DNA from: Rhodanobacter fulvus Jip2
Lineage (GTDB): Bacteria; Pseudomonadota; Gammaproteobacteria; Xanthomonadales; Rhodanobacteraceae
Direction: 5' to 3'
Assembly (NCBI RefSeq): GCF_000264315.1
Contig: NZ_AJXU01000065.1
Location: 62,001-126,000 of the forward strand
DNA: 64,000 nucleotides
The notes under the pieces were generated by a model. It had not been told where the DNA came from and ran no database searches. It saw only the letters and a program-made list of their open reading frames with translations. Positions 55,871-64,000 of the stretch are shown here, one piece after another; the first letter of the stretch is position 1; each line of letters begins with the position of its first letter. Both the position numbers and the translations under genes were made by a program.

Positions 55871-57379
55871 ATGCCCTCAGATCGCTCCGCTCCGCTGACC
55901 GCCCTGCAAGTCCACGCCGAGGATGAGGTGGCGATCGCCCTCACCGACCTGGCCGAGGGCACCGTCGTATCGCTGGCTACCGGCGACGTACGGCTGCGCC
56001 AGGCTGTGCCGCACGGGCACAAGTTCGCGGTGCGGGCGCTGGCCGCCGGTCAGCCGGTGCACAAATACGGTTTCGCGATCGGCCGCACCACCGCGGCGGT
56101 GGCCGCGGGCGACTGGGTGCACACGCACAACATGGTCACCGGGCTGTCGGGCACGCTGGAATACCGCTACCAGCCTCTGGCCCCGGCGCCCGCGCCCGAC
56201 GCCGGCGCGGGGGCCACATTTCAGGGCTACCGCCGCGCCGACGGCCGGGTCGGTACCCGCAACGAGATCTGGGTGCTGTGCACGGTGGGCTGCGTGGCAC
56301 GCACCGCGCGGCGCATCGCCGAGCAGGCCGAGCGCCACTTTGGCGGCCGCGTCGACGGCGTGCATGCGTTCACCCACCCATTCGGCTGCTCGCAGCTGGG
56401 CAGCGATCTGGAGCACACCCGCCAGATGCTGGCCGCGCTGGCGCGCCACCCCAACGCCGGCGGCGTGCTGCTGGTGGGGCTGGGTTGCGAGTCGCTGCAG
56501 ATGAAGTGGCTGCTGGAAGCGATGGACGGCGTCGATCCGGCCCGTTTGCGCTGGTTCAACTCGCAGCTTGCCGACGACGAGGTGGAACAGGGACTGGCCG
56601 CGGTGGAGGAACTGGTGGCCGTGGCCGAACAGGACCGGCGCCAGCCCTGCGATCTGTCGGACCTGGTCGTCGGCCTGAAATGCGGCGGCTCGGACGGCTT
56701 CAGCGGCATCACCGCCAACCCGGTGGTGGGGCGCATCGCCGACCGGGTGGCGGCGGCCGGCGGCACGCCCATCCTCACCGAGATCCCCGAGATCTTCGGC
56801 GCCGAGCGAATGCTGATGGCGCGCGCGCAAAGCCGCGAGGTGTTCGAGCAGATCGGCACCCTGGTCAACGATTTCAAGCGCTATTTCCTCGATCACGGCC
56901 AGCCCGTGCACGAGAACCCCTCGCCGGGCAACCTCGCCGGCGGCATCACCACGCTGGAGGAGAAATCATTGGGCGCGGTACAGAAGGGCGGCCGCGCCAC
57001 CGTGACCCAGGTGCTGCGCTATGGGCAACGCGCGCAGTCGCCCGGCCTGGCCCTGCTGGAGGCGCCGGGCAACGATGCGGTATCGGCCACCGCACTGACC
57101 GCCGCCGGTGCTACCGTGATCCTGTTCACCACCGGCCGCGGCACGCCGCTGGGTTTTCCGGTGCCGACGTTGAAGATCGCCACGAACAGCGCGCTGGCCG
57201 CGGCCAAGCCGCGCTGGATCGACTTCGACGCCGGCGCCTTGCTGGACGGTCTCGGCATGGAGGCGCTGGCCGACGCGCTGCAACAGCTGGTGCTGGACAC
57301 GGCCTCGGGAAAACCGGCCCGCAACGAGATCAACGACGAGCGCGAGATTGCCTTGTGGAAAACCGGAGTCACCCTGTGA
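55871..57379 (+). CDS. uxaA: Altronate dehydratase
   Basis: The 502-residue enzyme dehydrates altronate to 2-keto-3-deoxygluconate. An N-terminal SAF domain (about 10-100, VPHGHKFAVRALAAGQPVHKYG) is joined to the main domain (RADGRVGTRNEIWVLCTVGC, LKCGGSDGFSGITANP, VHENPSPGNLAGGITTLEEKSLG). The Cys residues in LCTVGC, HPFGCSQLG and LKCGGSD are likely metal or cluster ligands. Length fits UxaA (about 495). It overlaps the next gene by GTGA. Confidence 0.93.
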   Translation: MPSDRSAPLTALQVHAEDEVAIALTDLAEGTVVSLATGDVRLRQAVPHGHKFAVRALAAGQPVHKYGFAIGRTTAAVAAGDWVHTHNMVTGLSGTLEYRYQPLAPAPAPDAGAGATFQGYRRADGRVGTRNEIWVLCTVGCVARTARRIAEQAERHFGGRVDGVHAFTHPFGCSQLGSDLEHTRQMLAALARHPNAGGVLLVGLGCESLQMKWLLEAMDGVDPARLRWFNSQLADDEVEQGLAAVEELVAVAEQDRRQPCDLSDLVVGLKCGGSDGFSGITANPVVGRIADRVAAAGGTPILTEIPEIFGAERMLMARAQSREVFEQIGTLVNDFKRYFLDHGQPVHENPSPGNLAGGITTLEEKSLGAVQKGGRATVTQVLRYGQRAQSPGLALLEAPGNDAVSATALTAAGATVILFTTGRGTPLGFPVPTLKIATNSALAAAKPRWIDFDAGALLDGLGMEALADALQQLVLDTASGKPARNEINDEREIALWKTGVTL

Positions 57380-58890
57380 GCCGCGCGGAAGCCGCCGCCA
57401 CCGGCACCCCGGCCGCCCTGCTCGGCCCGGACACGTTGCCGGCACCGACGGCCAACCTGGCGCTGCCCGACTACCCGCTGGCCGCCGTCAGCATCGGCAT
57501 CGTCCATCTGGGCCCCGGCGCGTTTCACCGTGCCCACCAAGCCGCATTCATCGACCGCCTGCTGGCGCGCGAACCGGGCTGGGGCATCTGCGCGGTATCG
57601 CTGAAAAGCCGCGGCCTGCGTGATGCGCTGCAGCCGCAGCAGGGCCTGTACACGATGGCGGTGCTGGATCAGCAGGTGTCCTACCGGGTGATCGGCTCAC
57701 TGCGCGAGGTACTGGTGGCCGCGGAGGATCGCGAGCGCGTGCTGGAGCGGCTGGCCCACCCGCAAACCCGCATCGTCACCCTCACCGTTACCGAGAAGGG
57801 CTACTGCCTGGACGCCCGCGGCGAGCTGGACCTGCGCCACGTGGACGTGATGCACGACCTGGCCACGCCGCAGCAACCGGCCAGCGCGCTCGGCTATCTG
57901 GTCGAAGGTCTGCGCCGCCGCCAGGTGCGCGGGCTGGCGCCGTTCACCACGATCAGCTGCGACAACCTGGTCGACAACGGCTTGCGCCTGCGCGCCGCCG
58001 TGCTGCGGCTGGCCACGGCGCAAGGCAGCACCGCGCTGGCGCGTTGGATCGAGCAGGAAGCCACCTTCCCCCGCACCATGGTGGACGCCATCGTGCCGGC
58101 CACCGACACCGCCTTGTGCGAACGCGTGGCCGACGCGCTGGGCGTGCGCGACCAGTGGCCGGTGCAGCGCGAGGCGTTCAGCCAGTGGGTGATCGAGGAC
58201 GCGTTCTGCAATGAGCGCCCCGATTTCGCCAGCGTGGGCGTGACCCTGACCAACGATGTGCCGGCCTATGTGCGCGCCAAGCTGCGCCTGCTCAACGGCG
58301 CGCATTCCTCGCTGGCCTACCTCGGCCTGTTGCTGGGCCACGCCAGCGTGGGCGACGCCATGAACGACCCGGCGCTGGCCGCGTTCGTGCGCCGCCTGAT
58401 GATGGAAGACATCCGGCCCACCCTGACCAGCCCGCCCGGCATGGATCTGGCCGCCTATATCGAGACGATCCTGCAACGCTTCCGCAACCCCACCATCCGC
58501 CACGAGCTGGCGCAGATCGCGTGGGACGGCTCGCAGAAGCTGCCGTTTCGCCTGTTCGGCACCATTCTCGACCACCTGCGCAGCGGCCACCCGATCGAAC
58601 GGCTGTGCCTGCCGGTGGCGGCATGGATGCACTTCGTGCGGCGGCGGGCGCAGGCGGGCGAAACGCTGGTCGATCCGCTGGCGCCGGAGCTGCTCAGGAT
58701 CGGCCGCGCCTGCGCGAACGAGGTGGCGCACGACCTGCCGTTATTCCTCGCCCTGGACACGGTGTTTCCGCCTGCGCTGACGGGCGACCGCCGCTTCGTC
58801 GATGCCATGGCGCAGGCTTATGACTGTTTGCGGGTGAAGCCGGAATGCCTGGCGCAGGTGTTGCGCGAAACCGATGTGGCGTTGCGCTGA
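57376..58890 (+). CDS. Mannitol dehydrogenase family hexuronate reductase (UxuB/UxaB-like)
   Basis: The 504-residue product starts at GTG 57376, overlapping the uxaA stop. It shows IGIVHLGPGAFHRAHQ (nucleotide fold), FTTISCDNLVDNG and the catalytic K-x4-N-x2-H (KLRLLNGAHSSLAYLG) of long-chain mannitol dehydrogenases. Family members reduce fructuronate to mannonate (UxuB) or tagaturonate to altronate (UxaB). Sequence style is closer to UxuB, but coupling to uxaA argues for a tagaturonate route; I cannot decide between them. Confidence 0.88.
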   Translation: MSRAEAAATGTPAALLGPDTLPAPTANLALPDYPLAAVSIGIVHLGPGAFHRAHQAAFIDRLLAREPGWGICAVSLKSRGLRDALQPQQGLYTMAVLDQQVSYRVIGSLREVLVAAEDRERVLERLAHPQTRIVTLTVTEKGYCLDARGELDLRHVDVMHDLATPQQPASALGYLVEGLRRRQVRGLAPFTTISCDNLVDNGLRLRAAVLRLATAQGSTALARWIEQEATFPRTMVDAIVPATDTALCERVADALGVRDQWPVQREAFSQWVIEDAFCNERPDFASVGVTLTNDVPAYVRAKLRLLNGAHSSLAYLGLLLGHASVGDAMNDPALAAFVRRLMMEDIRPTLTSPPGMDLAAYIETILQRFRNPTIRHELAQIAWDGSQKLPFRLFGTILDHLRSGHPIERLCLPVAAWMHFVRRRAQAGETLVDPLAPELLRIGRACANEVAHDLPLFLALDTVFPPALTGDRRFVDAMAQAYDCLRVKPECLAQVLRETDVALR

Positions 58891-58903
58891 GGGCTCGTCG
58901 AAC

Positions 58904-58981
58904 TGTGGGAGCGGCTTCAGCCGCGATGCTGTTGCCTTGGAGCTTCAGAGCAAGAGCATCGCGACTGAAGTCGCTCCCACA
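58904..58981. repeat. REP pair, GTGGGAGCGGCTTCAG type
   Basis: TGTGGGAGCGGCTTCAGCCG and inverted GCATCGCGACTGAAGTCGCT lie between the convergent reductase gene and hemF, ending ten bases from the hemF stop. Confidence 0.85.
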
Positions 58982-58990
58982 TGAAACCGG

Positions 58991-59923
<933 letters not shown>

Positions 59924-60011
59924 TTAGCAAGCGACCCCGGGCCGCCCCTGCGGCGGGGTGCCGCGGCGAGCTGAGCTGTATCAGGTTTCGGGTTGTTTTG
60001 TCGGAAATCCA

Positions 60012-60089
60012 TGTGGGAGCGGCTTCAGCCGCGATGCTTTTGCCTTGAGGCTCCAGAGCAGGAGCATCGCGACTGAAGTCGCTCCCACA
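60012..60089. repeat. REP pair, GTGGGAGCGGCTTCAG type
   Basis: TGTGGGAGCGGCTTCAGCCG and inverted GCATCGCGACTGAAGTCGCT lie in the gap between hemF and the YdcF gene; the inverted unit ends about eight bases before the ydcF-like stop. Confidence 0.85.
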
Positions 60090-60096
60090 AGAAGCG

Positions 60097-60846
60097 TCAG
60101 CCGATGCGCTCGGTCATGCGATGGCGGCCGGTCAGGCGCGCCCAGCGCAGGCCGATGTCGATCCACATCAGGTAGGTGGCTTCCATCAGCAACAGGCCGA
60201 CGTAACGCGGTCGTTTTGGCAGCGTCGGCTCGGCGGCGATCGGCACGCTGTCGAACCCCAGTCGTCGGGCCAGCAGCAGGCAGCGGGCCAGGTGGTAGCG
60301 GCTGGTGACCAGCGCCACGGCGGGCAGCGCGCCGGTGGGCGGTTGCGCCTGCAGCAGGCGGCGGGCGTGGCGCAGGTTTTCCAGCGAATCGATCGAATCC
60401 TGCTCCAGCTCGATTCGCGCCGCGGCGGGCAGGCCGCGCCGTTGCAGCCAGGCCAGGCCCGCTTCGGCCTCGCTGCGGTTGCCGCCGCTGCGGCCGCCCA
60501 GCAACAGCAGGTGATCCACCTGCTGTTGCCGAAGCAGCGCCATCGCCCGGCGCAGGCGCAGGCGGTAGTCGTGCTGCGGATGGTCGCGCCCCAGCCGCTG
60601 CCCGAACACCAGCACGGTCATCCGCCGCGGTGGCGCCAGCGGGCTGCGCGCGGCGATCCGCCAGACATGGATCAGGTAGCCCAGCCACACCAGCCCGGCA
60701 CTCAGCAGCATGACCAGCACCGTCACCAGTGCGGCGTATTGCACGTCGCGATCGCGCAGGTAGCGCAGGCGTCGTTGCGCGGGGGAAAGGCTGGGAGACA
60801 AGGGCGCAGGCACGAGGAAAGGAGTGGCAGTGTGCGCAAACGCCAC
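60097..60846 (-). CDS. YdcF/ElyC/SanA family (DUF218) membrane protein
   Basis: The 249-residue protein as called starts at GTG 60846; this start is weak and a GTG 33 bases further in is possible. A membrane helix (about 38-60, AALVTVLVMLLSAGLVWLGYL) leads to a DUF218 domain with MTVLVFGQRL, LLLLGGRSGGNRSEAEAGLAWL, EQDSIDSLENLRHARRLL and ALVTSRYHLARCLLLARRLG. ElyC and SanA affect envelope integrity in E. coli; the reaction is not known. It diverges from the ketosynthase gene. Confidence 0.85.
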   Translation of the reverse strand: MAFAHTATPFLVPAPLSPSLSPAQRRLRYLRDRDVQYAALVTVLVMLLSAGLVWLGYLIHVWRIAARSPLAPPRRMTVLVFGQRLGRDHPQHDYRLRLRRAMALLRQQQVDHLLLLGGRSGGNRSEAEAGLAWLQRRGLPAAARIELEQDSIDSLENLRHARRLLQAQPPTGALPAVALVTSRYHLARCLLLARRLGFDSVPIAAEPTLPKRPRYVGLLLMEATYLMWIDIGLRWARLTGRHRMTERIG

Positions 60847-60922
60847 GGGCCACGCAATTCAGTGAAGGCGACCCTCACATTCGTCGCGGCGGCGACAAGG
60901 TGCCGATCAGACTAGGCAAGCC

Positions 60923-60945
60923 CCGGAGCGCCCGCTACGCTCCGG
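60923..60945 (+). other. Perfect hairpin next to the ketosynthase start
   Basis: CCGGAGCG (60923-60930) pairs with CGCTCCGG (60938-60945) around CCCGCTA. The hairpin ends three bases before ATG 60949, where a ribosome binding site would be expected, so it could limit translation or indicate that the true start is ATG 60961. Confidence 0.55.
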
Positions 60946-60948
60946 CGG

Positions 60949-62154
60949 ATGTCTTTGTCGATGATGCCTCTCGCGGTTGCCGCATACACCGCCACTTCCG
61001 CCATGGGCCACGGCCTGGCCGCCCAGCGCGAAACGCTGGAGAGCATGCGCAGCGGCCTGCGCCCCAACGATTTCAGCCGCGCGCCGCTGGCGTGCTGGAT
61101 CGGTCGCGTCGATGGACTGGAGCAGGCCGCCCTGCCCGCCGAATACGCGCCGTGGGAATGCCGCAACAACCGGCTGGCCTGGCTGGGGCTGAATCAGGAC
61201 GGCTTTCTTGCCCGCGTGCAGCAGGCACGGCAACGCCATGGCGCGAACCGCATCGGCCTGTTCGTGGGCACCTCCACCTCCAGCATCGGCGCCACCGAGG
61301 AGGCTTATCGGCGGCTCGACGCCGATGGCAATTTCCCTGCCGACATGCAGCGCCCGGCCATCCATGCGCCGCACTCGCTGGCGGCCTTCGTCGCTGCCGC
61401 GCTGGGGCTGGAAGGCCCCTGCCTCACCGTGTCCACTGCCTGTTCGTCCAGCGCCAAGGTGTTCGCCAGCGCGCAGCGGATGATCGCGCTGGGGCTGATC
61501 GATGCGGCCGTGGTGGGTGGCGTGGATACCTTGTGCGACAGCGTGCTGTTCGGCTTCAACGCGCTGGAGCTGGTGTCGACGCAACCGTGTCGTCCGTTCG
61601 ACCTGACGCGCGACGGCATTTCGATCGGCGAGGCGGCGGGCTTTGCCTTGCTGCAGCGGGTGGAAGCGGCGCCGCAGGCACCGCGGCTGCTGGGCTACGG
61701 CGAGGCCAGCGACGCGCACCACATGTCCACGCCGCACCCGCAGGGGCTGGGCGCGGGGCTGGCGCTGCATGCGGCGCTGGCGCGGGCCGGGCTCGACGCG
61801 GCGCAGGTCGACTACATCAACCTGCACGGCACGGCCAGCCAGAAGAATGACGAGGTGGAGGCGGCACTGGTCAGCCGCACGTTCCCGGCCACCACGCGGG
61901 CCAGTTCCACCAAGGGTTTCACCGGCCACACGCTGGGCGCGTCCGGCATCCTGGAGGCCACCGTGGCGCTGCAGGCGATCGAACACGGCCTGGTCCCCGG
62001 CAATCTCGGTGGCGACACGCCGGACCCGGCCTGCGGCCCCAGTTTCGCCTGGCGCAACGAGCAGCAGCCGGTGCGGGTGGCGCTGAGCAATTCCTTCGGC
62101 TTCGGTGGCAACAACGCCTGCCTGGCGTTCGCGGCGGCGGGGTTTGCGGCATGA
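60949..62154 (+). CDS. Beta-ketoacyl-ACP synthase, aryl-polyene type
   Basis: The 401-residue condensing enzyme has the KAS I/II triad C165 (STACSSSAK), H293 (NLHGTASQKND) and H327 (KGFTGHTLGASG), and the late NSFGFGGNNA. It would elongate a polyene or fatty chain on an acyl carrier protein. The coupled partner gene downstream is a chain length factor, as in aryl polyene/xanthomonadin clusters. In-frame ATGs at 60961 and 60964 are alternative starts. ATGA overlap with the next gene indicates coupling. Confidence 0.88.
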   Translation: MSLSMMPLAVAAYTATSAMGHGLAAQRETLESMRSGLRPNDFSRAPLACWIGRVDGLEQAALPAEYAPWECRNNRLAWLGLNQDGFLARVQQARQRHGANRIGLFVGTSTSSIGATEEAYRRLDADGNFPADMQRPAIHAPHSLAAFVAAALGLEGPCLTVSTACSSSAKVFASAQRMIALGLIDAAVVGGVDTLCDSVLFGFNALELVSTQPCRPFDLTRDGISIGEAAGFALLQRVEAAPQAPRLLGYGEASDAHHMSTPHPQGLGAGLALHAALARAGLDAAQVDYINLHGTASQKNDEVEAALVSRTFPATTRASSTKGFTGHTLGASGILEATVALQAIEHGLVPGNLGGDTPDPACGPSFAWRNEQQPVRVALSNSFGFGGNNACLAFAAAGFAA

Positions 62155-62942
62155 GCGCGCTGCGGATTCACGTCGAGGGCATGGGCCTGTGGTCGCCGCA
62201 ACTGGGCGATTTCGACGCCTTGCGCCGCCTGCTCGATGGCGGCTCCCCGCCACCGCCGCCGGCGCGTCCGGCGGCGGCCATGATGGCGTCGAACGAGCGC
62301 CGTCGCGCACCGGAAAGCGTGCTGCTGGCGGTCGAGGTGGCCGGCCAGGCGGTGGCCATGAGCGGGCGCGTGGCGGCGACCCTGGCCTGCGTCTTCTCCT
62401 CGTCGCATGGCGAGCAGTCGATCACCGACTACATGTGCGCCACGCTGGCGCACTCGCCGACCGAACTGTCGCCGACCCGCTTCCACAACTCGGTGCACAA
62501 CGCGCCGGTCGGTTACTGGACGATCGCGGTCGGTTGTCACGAGCCGTCCACCGCCGTGTGCGCGGATCGCGCCAGTTTCGGCGCCGGCCTGCTGGAGGCT
62601 GCCGGCCAGGTGCTGGCCGAGCAGCGGCCCGTCCTGCTGGTGTGCGCCGACACCGCCGGCAGCGGGCCGCTGGGCAAGCTCATCGGTGGTGAGCAGCCGT
62701 TCGCCTGCGCGCTGGTGCTGGCTCCCACGGCAGGCGCGGCGACGCGGGCGCGGCTCGATATCCGCTTGAACGCCGGCGCTGCGCCGACCGAGCTGGCGTC
62801 GCCGCTGAGTGGCTGGCGCGCGGGCAACGCATCGGCCGAAGCGCTGCCGTTGCTGGCCGCACTGGCCCGTGGCGCCGGCCGCTGCCAGCTGGCCGCCGGC
62901 CCTCAACTGGGCTTGCAGGTCGACACCGAGGCGGTCGCTTGA
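62151..62942 (+). CDS. Beta-ketoacyl synthase chain length factor
   Basis: The 263-residue protein is related to the N-terminal half of ketosynthases but lacks the catalytic Cys context (the equivalent region reads FSSSHGEQSITDYMCATLA). It resembles the short chain length factors of aryl polyene clusters (about 230-260 residues), which pair with a ketosynthase to set product length. It overlaps the ketosynthase gene by four bases and the next gene by TTGA. Confidence 0.82.
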   Translation: MSALRIHVEGMGLWSPQLGDFDALRRLLDGGSPPPPPARPAAAMMASNERRRAPESVLLAVEVAGQAVAMSGRVAATLACVFSSSHGEQSITDYMCATLAHSPTELSPTRFHNSVHNAPVGYWTIAVGCHEPSTAVCADRASFGAGLLEAAGQVLAEQRPVLLVCADTAGSGPLGKLIGGEQPFACALVLAPTAGAATRARLDIRLNAGAAPTELASPLSGWRAGNASAEALPLLAALARGAGRCQLAAGPQLGLQVDTEAVA

Positions 62943-63694
62943 ACACCCCGCGCTGGTGCGTGCTGATTCCCTGCCTCAATGAAGAGGCGGCCATCCAATC
63001 GGTGGTGGAATCCGTGCTGGCGCTGGGCGCGCCGGTGATCGTGATCGACGACGGCTCGGACGACCGCACACCGGAGATCGTGGCCGCGCTGCCGGTGACC
63101 TTGCTGCGCCACGCGCAACGCCGCGGCAAGGGTGAGGCCCTGCGGTGCGGCTTTCGCGAAGCACTGCGCCAGGGTTACGACGCCGTGGTGACGATGGATG
63201 GCGACGGCCAGCACTTGGCCAGCGACATCCCGCGCATCGCCGCCGCCGCCGCCCGCTACCCCGATCACATCGTGATCGGGGCGCGCCTGCTCGACAAGGA
63301 TCAGCAGCCCAAGGGCCGCCGCCGCGCCAACGCCGTGGCCGACTGGGGCATCTCCTGGGCCTGCGCCCAGCCGGTGGCCGACACCCAGAGCGGACAGCGC
63401 TGGTATCCGCGCGCGGCGCTGGAACTGGTTGATCTGCCGGCGGAAAATTTTGTATTCGAGGCGGCCATCCTGATTGTCGCCTCGCGCGAGAAGAAGCTGG
63501 GCGTGGTCTCCGTGCCGATCGCTTCGCGCTACCATGGCCAGTTCCGACCCAGCCATTTCAGCCCGGTGCGCGATGTGGTGCGCATCACGGTTTACACCGT
63601 TGGCCGGGTCGTGCATTACGGCCATATCATGGCCAGCCATCGTCGATCGCGTGGTGCGCCGACGATCGTGCGGGACCAGCGGGGGGTTGTCTGA
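62939..63694 (+). CDS. Glycosyltransferase family 2 (GT-A)
   Basis: The 251-residue enzyme is started at TTG 62939, overlapping the previous stop; no ATG is available near the conserved N-terminus (TPRWCVLIPCLNEEAAIQSVV). Motifs are VIVIDDGSDDRT and VTMDGDGQHLASDIPRI, the DxD site of dolichol-phosphate-mannose-synthase-like transferases. Aryl polyene clusters often include such a gene. The donor and acceptor are unknown. Confidence 0.85.
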   Translation: MNTPRWCVLIPCLNEEAAIQSVVESVLALGAPVIVIDDGSDDRTPEIVAALPVTLLRHAQRRGKGEALRCGFREALRQGYDAVVTMDGDGQHLASDIPRIAAAAARYPDHIVIGARLLDKDQQPKGRRRANAVADWGISWACAQPVADTQSGQRWYPRAALELVDLPAENFVFEAAILIVASREKKLGVVSVPIASRYHGQFRPSHFSPVRDVVRITVYTVGRVVHYGHIMASHRRSRGAPTIVRDQRGVV

Positions 63695-63743
63695 CGAGGG
63701 GTTGTACGACCAGGGGTTACAGGTAGTTCCGGGGAGAAGGCAA

Positions 63744-64000
63744 GTGTTGTTGTTGCAGCTGGTCGTGATATTGACCGCGTCGAGGGCGTTGGCGTGGGTG
63801 TTGCGCTGGCTTGGCCAGCCGCGGGTGATCGGGGAAATGCTGGCCGGTCTGGCGCTGGGGCCGATATTGCTGGGCACCGTGGCGCCGGAGTGGCAGCAGT
63901 GGCTGTTCGCCGCCGATACGCTGCCCGCGCTGGATGCGCTGAGCCAGCTCGGCCTGGTGTTGTTCATGCTGATCGTGGGTGCCGAACTGCGCTTGCCGGC
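63744..64000 (+). CDS. Cation:proton antiporter, CPA2/KefB type, N-terminal part
   Basis: The frame starts at GTG 63744, eight bases after GGGGAG, and is open to the window edge (85 codons). The sequence VLLLQLVVILTASRALAWVL, then GQPRVIGEMLAGLALGPILLG and QLGLVLFMLIVGAEL matches the first three helices of CPA2 antiporters. The PRVIGEMLAGLALGP segment is diagnostic. Gene end and any RCK domain lie outside. Confidence 0.85.
   Translation, partial: MLLLQLVVILTASRALAWVLRWLGQPRVIGEMLAGLALGPILLGTVAPEWQQWLFAADTLPALDALSQLGLVLFMLIVGAELRLP

Overview
The window is a high-GC chromosomal segment around the replication origin of a gammaproteobacterium, most likely of the Xanthomonadales (Rhodanobacter/Dyella-like Rhodanobacteraceae). 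This rests on the tonB-exbB-exbD1-exbD2 cluster typical of xanthomonads, the gene order gyrB-recF-dnaN-dnaA / rpmH-rnpA-yidC-mnmE, an aryl-polyene type ketosynthase pair, and several families of GC-rich palindromic repeats between genes. The genus call is inference; no rRNA or tRNA gene was recognised.

Layout. 1-1.1 kb: start of a radical SAM gene and a small GlsB/YeaQ membrane protein. 1.1-7.2 kb: an MHS-type transporter with an unusual loop insert, a DcaP-like porin, acetyl-CoA synthetase (acs) and a NarL-type response regulator. 7.4-13.6 kb: gltB-gltD. 13.6-17.1 kb: a sodium-solute-symporter/PAS/hybrid histidine kinase which, with the regulator beside acs, looks like the CrbS-CrbR acetate-switch pair. 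17.3-18.8 kb: a phosphopantetheinyl transferase and pdxJ. 18.9-22.7 kb: exbD2, exbD1, exbB, tonB and a secreted TPR protein. 22.9-29.3 kb: gyrB, recF, dnaN, dnaA with oriC between dnaA and dnaN. 29.5-33.3 kb: rpmH, rnpA, yidC, mnmE.

Directly after the 3' end of mnmE, a known integration site, is a tightly overlapping type I restriction operon hsdR-hsdS-dinD-hsdM (33.4-39.8 kb). 39.8-47.7 kb holds an mdtABC-type RND efflux operon on the minus strand. 48-53.8 kb has a cytochrome c, ACP phosphodiesterase, an alpha/beta hydrolase, zapE, a membrane protein bracketed by inverted repeat elements, gpmA, and a secreted repeat protein. 53.9-58.9 kb is a hexuronate catabolism locus: kduD-kduI divergent from uxaA and a fructuronate/tagaturonate reductase, with a shared operator-like motif near each promoter. 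59-64 kb carries hemF, a YdcF protein, and the start of an aryl-polyene-like operon (ketosynthase, chain length factor, GT2) followed by a truncated cation:proton antiporter.

Most of the window is ordinary core chromosome. The points most worth following are a complete DnaA box/GC cluster/DnaA-trio arrangement at oriC, the split acetate regulon (acs-crbR / crbS) with a perfect palindrome upstream of acs, the DinD-containing type I restriction operon at the mnmE site, and several repeat families that supply stop codons or abut start codons of real genes.
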